Assembly (NCBI GenBank): GCA_964017145.1
Contig: OZ024852.1
Span: 3,225,945 to 3,289,944, forward strand
DNA length: 64,000 nucleotides
Origin: Agrocybe praecox
Taxonomy: Eukaryota > Basidiomycota > Agaricomycetes > Agaricales > Agrocybaceae
Direction: 5' to 3'
Below, one piece after another: positions 59,882 to 64,000 of the stretch (the first letter of the stretch is position 1; each line of letters starts with the position of its first letter). The notes under the pieces are model-generated. The model was not told the origin of the DNA and searched no databases. It worked only from the letters and a program-made list of their open reading frames with translations. Made by a program: the position numbers and the translations under genes.

Positions 59882-60737
59882 GATTATCCGCCCAGTGTCG
59901 ACCAGAAATGCCCCAGATCAGGCGAGCTTTGCGGACAAAATTGTGGTAAATTTTGGAGTGTTATCATTTGTCTTGACACAAGGTACATACTGGACGCGCA
60001 AATATTGCATCTACACGGAGGCAGACATAGTTTATAGATGAGAACCCATTGAGAACACTGATAGGCAAGGCGTGTTCAACATCGGTCTAGGGTTAGGGTA
60101 ACCTTTAAGTTAAACATATTTAGCTGCTGACGAATATCTGATGACCAGTCCATTCCAGACTTTTCAGTCGGCAATATCCGAAGGCGGCATCTGTCGGTCC
60201 GGGAACATTTAAAAACAGCAAGAAAATAAAGTGCCAAAATTACTGACTGACAATACAGACTTCGTAAGTATCACTCATCCTGTGCATAAGAAAATACTCA
60301 GTTTAATTTAACCAAGCAAGCTTTTAGCTATGTTTATATTTCTCAACGTACATCCACAGAATCCCATCTAGAGTTGCCGTCGTTCGGCTGGAGCAGACTA
60401 GCCGTTGGAGCGGAGTCAAAATGAATTTAGCGCAGTCGTGGCTGGGACACGGCAACCAGTACTATGCCCAACTCGGAAGTCAATTGTAGCGCGCCCCGAG
60501 CAGCCTTGAGCCGAATTGAGTCATGACTCCGGCATCATAACATAATTCTCTCAAATACCAACCATCGTGGATATTTTTTCCCGTTCTTGCACAACAAACA
60601 ATCAGTACATAATGAACCATATTGCACATATGACTCACAGTTATACAGCTTAGTACAGTATAAATCTGTTTTACTTGAATTTCTGAGTAGTTTCATAAAA
60701 GAACCAATTCTCAAGTTTTGAGCCATATACATACAGT

Positions 60738-60839
60738 TTGTTTAAGGCGGAAAGGGAGACCAGGAATATCATATGTCCCCCTTCGAAGGGCGAGTCGTGA
60801 CTCACATAGTCTCAAGCAAGTCTGAGCCGCCTTAAACAA
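60738..60839. repeat. Short inverted repeat, 13-bp perfect arms
   Basis: TTGTTTAAGGCGG (60738-60750) and CCGCCTTAAACAA (60827-60839) face each other across 76 bp. The arrangement fits a very small MITE or a decayed TIR pair. No target duplication is evident. Confidence 0.6.
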
Positions 60840-61169
60840 GCCGACATTACGGCACTTTCAACTTCATCGACGGCCACTCGACTCCTGTAGTCATGGAAGC
60901 GGAGTTGGACCGCGGCAACACTAATCACATCGTGCGCATGCGATGTCGCGCCACACTTCTAGGATTCCTTCGTCTCCGCCTGTTATCACCTCACAAATAG
61001 CAGTGCTGGAGAAATATGGTATTTTCCGTCGAAATAGCCAATAATACATATGTTTTGTATTTTCAACAGCTATTTTTCCTCGATATAGGTGTCGGGCTTG
61101 CTATATATGGTGTGCCCGGGCTTTCGGGGTTCCCATACATCAGCAGTTTCACAATTTACTTATAGTGAC

Positions 61170-61680
61170 TTGTGCAAGCGTAAAAAAGCGTAAAAAAGCG
61201 CCAAAGCAAAAAGTTGAACAGTCCAGGTCCAATTTTCGAAAAAGCGGGTGCTTTCTGAGCTTCAAGAAAGTCAAAAAAAGTAAGAAAAAGTAAGAAAAGT
61301 AATCAAAAGTGAGGAACAGTAGCTACTATAATGTATATTAGTATCTTATGCAGTATTGCGGCTGGGGCAAACCTTGACGGGACTAGGAAAATCGAATAGA
61401 ACGGCACGGTTATGGTCCATGAACGAAAGGTTAGCCTGGTATTCCTCGTCTATAACCTCAGCCGTATATGGCGTAGGATTCCTCCTGACCACATTTCCTA
61501 CTTCAATGCACTGGACGAGTTTCAGAATTACTTCGTCAATCCGTATATCAACCATCACTGCCACGAATTTCTGTCGGATTAGCTATTTTTAGTACAATAC
61601 GTAGTCCCTCCGTAGCTTTTTCTCGCTTTCACGCTTTTTTACTTGCCGCGGGTTGAAAAACCCAAAAAAGCGGACAAGTA
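61170..61680. repeat. AAAAAAGCG-rich flanks around a short frame
   Basis: GCGTAAAAAAGCGTAAAAAAGCG on the left (near 61179-61201) is opposed by CGCTTTCACGCTTTTTTACTTG on the right (near 61624-61645), an imperfect inverted repeat about 450 bp apart. Another AAAAAAGCGGACAAGT follows at about 61664. Between them lies the minus frame 61346-61564. It may be a small decayed TIR element. Confidence 0.35.
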
Positions 61681-64000
61681 AATTGTGAAGTTGCTGATGT
61701 AATTGGTAAGGTCGAGTGTTGTTTCTCCAGGCAACAGGTATTCAAAATATGATAAGTGGCCCTATGGGAAGTTCCTGGACTCCGAGACATGATAAATAAT
61801 GTGACTTTATTATATGATACAAGGCATGCGCCTCGCTTCGCTCCGGCACCAAAAATACAAAAAAAAATTGGAGAGCATATCGCGAGGAGGAATTTAATAT
61901 CAGTAAAATAGTTCCAAATTTGGTGAGGAAAAATGGAGGAGAGAATGAAGACAGACAAAGAAATATATGACGAGAAAGAAAAAAATACGTCATCGCAAAG
62001 AGAAAATCAGTGGAAAGAACAATAAGATTTACCATAGTATAGTAATAAGGTCATAAATAATTATATCTGAGGATGCAGGGAAGATGCCGAACCCGATTAG
62101 GAAGGAGGTACGTCGGGATTATATGCCGACCGTCCTGAACTTGGTGCACGCCTGCAGTAGCGAGAGACGCGTGACAGTAGTGGACGGTGGGAAAGAAGAG
62201 GAATTATATAAAAAGGAAGAACAGTTGACGGAGAAGACCTGGATAAAGAGTCCAGGCATATTCTCCAGCACTAAGTATTTGGACGAGAAATATATATTCT
62301 CGCCAGCTGTGTGGTATACGGATTAGAACAGTTTTTAAAGCGTGTATCGTTTTTCAATATAAGCAATAAAATTATCCATATCACAGCACGAAATGTTAAC
62401 AAAATTAACGAACAATCAAATGGGAGACCAAATAATCGGCGTATGCTGGGCTAACTGGCAGATTAGGCAGGCTTTAACAAGCAGGAATACGGCGACTATC
62501 CACTGTTAGCCCTTTGCGATGTTGATCCCTAGGAAACAGACAAGCCAAACAAAAAAAAAAAAGTCTAAGTACGTATATGCCTAGGAGAAAACATCAGCGA
62601 AAGAAATGATGGTCCAATACTGACGCGCACTCTGTAAACAGAAGTCTCCTATGAATCACCAAAATTACAGGAATAAATAAACAAGGATGCAGGTGGATGT
62701 ATTCTCCTAAATGCTCGGGTAAAATAATACAATGTCAAATATTTGACACCGTCTATCAAAAAAAAAACCTTCAGGCAGAGATTCCTCAACAAATATATGT
62801 AACAGTTGTAACCATGATCCGTCCGTCAGACAACCTTCGTCCTTGAGGTATTCCATGTACGTTATAAGCTATAGCTGTATGTATGCACATACATCAGAGC
62901 ACGCTGCAACTAAAATCTGCTCGACTAGTCCAACATCCCGGATCATGATAAACCTTCAACATTAACATGAGCTAGCCAAGGCTAGAATGCTGTCTCCTTT
63001 GCGGAGCCGTTGCAGATTGTAGGTTGCGGGATCAATCATTCAAGTTACCATGAGCTTATTCGAAGTATCGCAAAACCGGTCCCGAACGTCCGTTGCAATC
63101 TTCTACTTATACTTATGCTTATGGTAAGTATAACGTTACAAACAGAAATAGACCGTTGGCCTATACACGAGGATGGTGGGCAGCCTCTAAATATCGGAAA
63201 AGCAGGCCTGGGTTCGTGAAGAGAGGCGCAGATAAAGATGATATTGGAGCCTTCCACACCCTCGACGCACGCTCGTATGTCGAAAGCCTACAGGGTGATA
63301 ATTAAATTAACCCTCGATGACCGGGGTAGTAAAACAGCATATGACCATGACGAACATAAGGCTGATACCCCGTTCATGTCGCTTGTTACCCTTCCCAAAT
63401 GAGCACATATATTCAGCATCCCGCGAAAACCAGTGTGAAAAGAAGAGAGGATGAAAAAAGACAGGAAAGGTACACTCAAACCTAATTATGACATCTTACT
63501 ACCGTACGCGTACAGAAGCCATGATTTCATCCCTTCCACAACATATTAGAATTAGATTAAGCTCAACCTCAGGCCACAACGTTGACCGTGACGCCAATCT
63601 CTTCCTCAAGAAGTCCGGATGCTGTTAATCATACAACGCCGCTGTAGCCAGCCGTCCTGTCTGCTAGCACCTATCCAAGGATCAGTATTCGAGTTCGTTT
63701 TCGAGCTCCAGACTGTCCATACGTCCGGGCCCCCACCGTGCACTCACTCATTCCAGCAAGACTGAGAAGTACTAAGACCAGTATACTTTCTTCCTTCCTA
63801 TTTGAGATACATAAAAGGAAAAATGACATATCCTTGCTCCCGGTAACATATAATCACAATTCCGCAGTTGATGTGTTACAGAACGCTCGCGCCACCGCAC
63901 TCTGTCAAAGATCCTTATAATTTCTGTTATAGTGAGAACGATGGTGATACCCTTACATATCCGAAGAGAGGGAAATTTAAGACCAATACACTCCATACCC

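Larger units (their letters stand above)
59882..64000. other. Gene-poor end of the window
   Basis: No supported gene. Frames such as minus 61346-61564 (IRIDEVILKLVQCIEVGNVV) and plus 62084-62326 are short and isolated and may be decayed fragments. Two hairpin or TIR-like structures are listed separately. Confidence 0.4.

Noticed and set aside
60088..60105. Telomere-like GGGTTAGGGT
   Set aside because: Only two units, internal, with no array around it.

Overview
The window looks like a piece of a basidiomycete (Agaricomycetes) nuclear genome. The intact genes are split by many short GT-AG introns (about 45-75 nt). They belong to families typical of mushroom-forming fungi: a NACHT NTPase with a short conserved first exon, a Plavaka-type transposase, a DUF6698-like protein, an F-box protein and a low-complexity GATA factor. 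No tRNA, rRNA or CRISPR array was recognised. Species cannot be told from the sequence alone. Family names were assigned by reading motifs, not by a database search.

Layout. (1) 1-9.4 kb is a graveyard of duplicated gene fragments and non-autonomous transposons: a fragment of a membrane-protein gene (1-237), a 1.15-kb TIR element with TTA target duplication (543-1693), another membrane-gene fragment (3.6-4.0 kb), a wrecked long-chain acyl-CoA synthetase (4.1-5.3 kb), a large inverted repeat centred near 6.22 kb, a TIR element built from 21-bp repeats (6629-7348), a second acyl-CoA synthetase tail (7.6-8.06 kb) and a 1.24-kb TIR element (8134-9376). (2) 9.8-13.6 kb holds an inactivated integrase-like DDE gene, interrupted by a 0.29-kb TIR element, followed at about 100 bp by an intact companion gene. 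(3) 14.1-16.8 kb is an intact NACHT gene, and 17.4-18.8 kb holds decayed LysM units. (4) 20.6-29.1 kb is a compact block of four intact-looking genes: DUF6698-like (-), Plavaka transposase (+), coiled-coil protein (-) and a basic protein (+). (5) 30.1-37.6 kb holds the fuller copies of the sequences scattered in region 1: membrane gene, repeat arm, anonymous segments and acyl-CoA synthetase remnant, plus an intact F-box gene. (6) 37.6-45 kb is gene-poor. A GATA factor lies at 45.1-46.6 kb, with repeat-rich upstream DNA to about 50.5 kb. (7) 50.5-56.4 kb is gene-poor. (8) 56.5-59.9 kb has two convergent intact genes: an ASC-1/TRIP4-type zinc-finger protein and a coiled-coil protein. (9) 59.9-64 kb has no convincing gene.

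The most distinctive structure is the relation between regions 1 and 5. Going outward from the inverted-repeat centre at about 6.22 kb, both halves carry sequences found in one direction at 32.9-37.6 kb, so 4.1-8.1 kb reads as a decayed palindromic duplication of that cassette. Of the rest, the integrase plus companion-gene unit and the four-gene Plavaka block are the likeliest to be little-described mobile systems.
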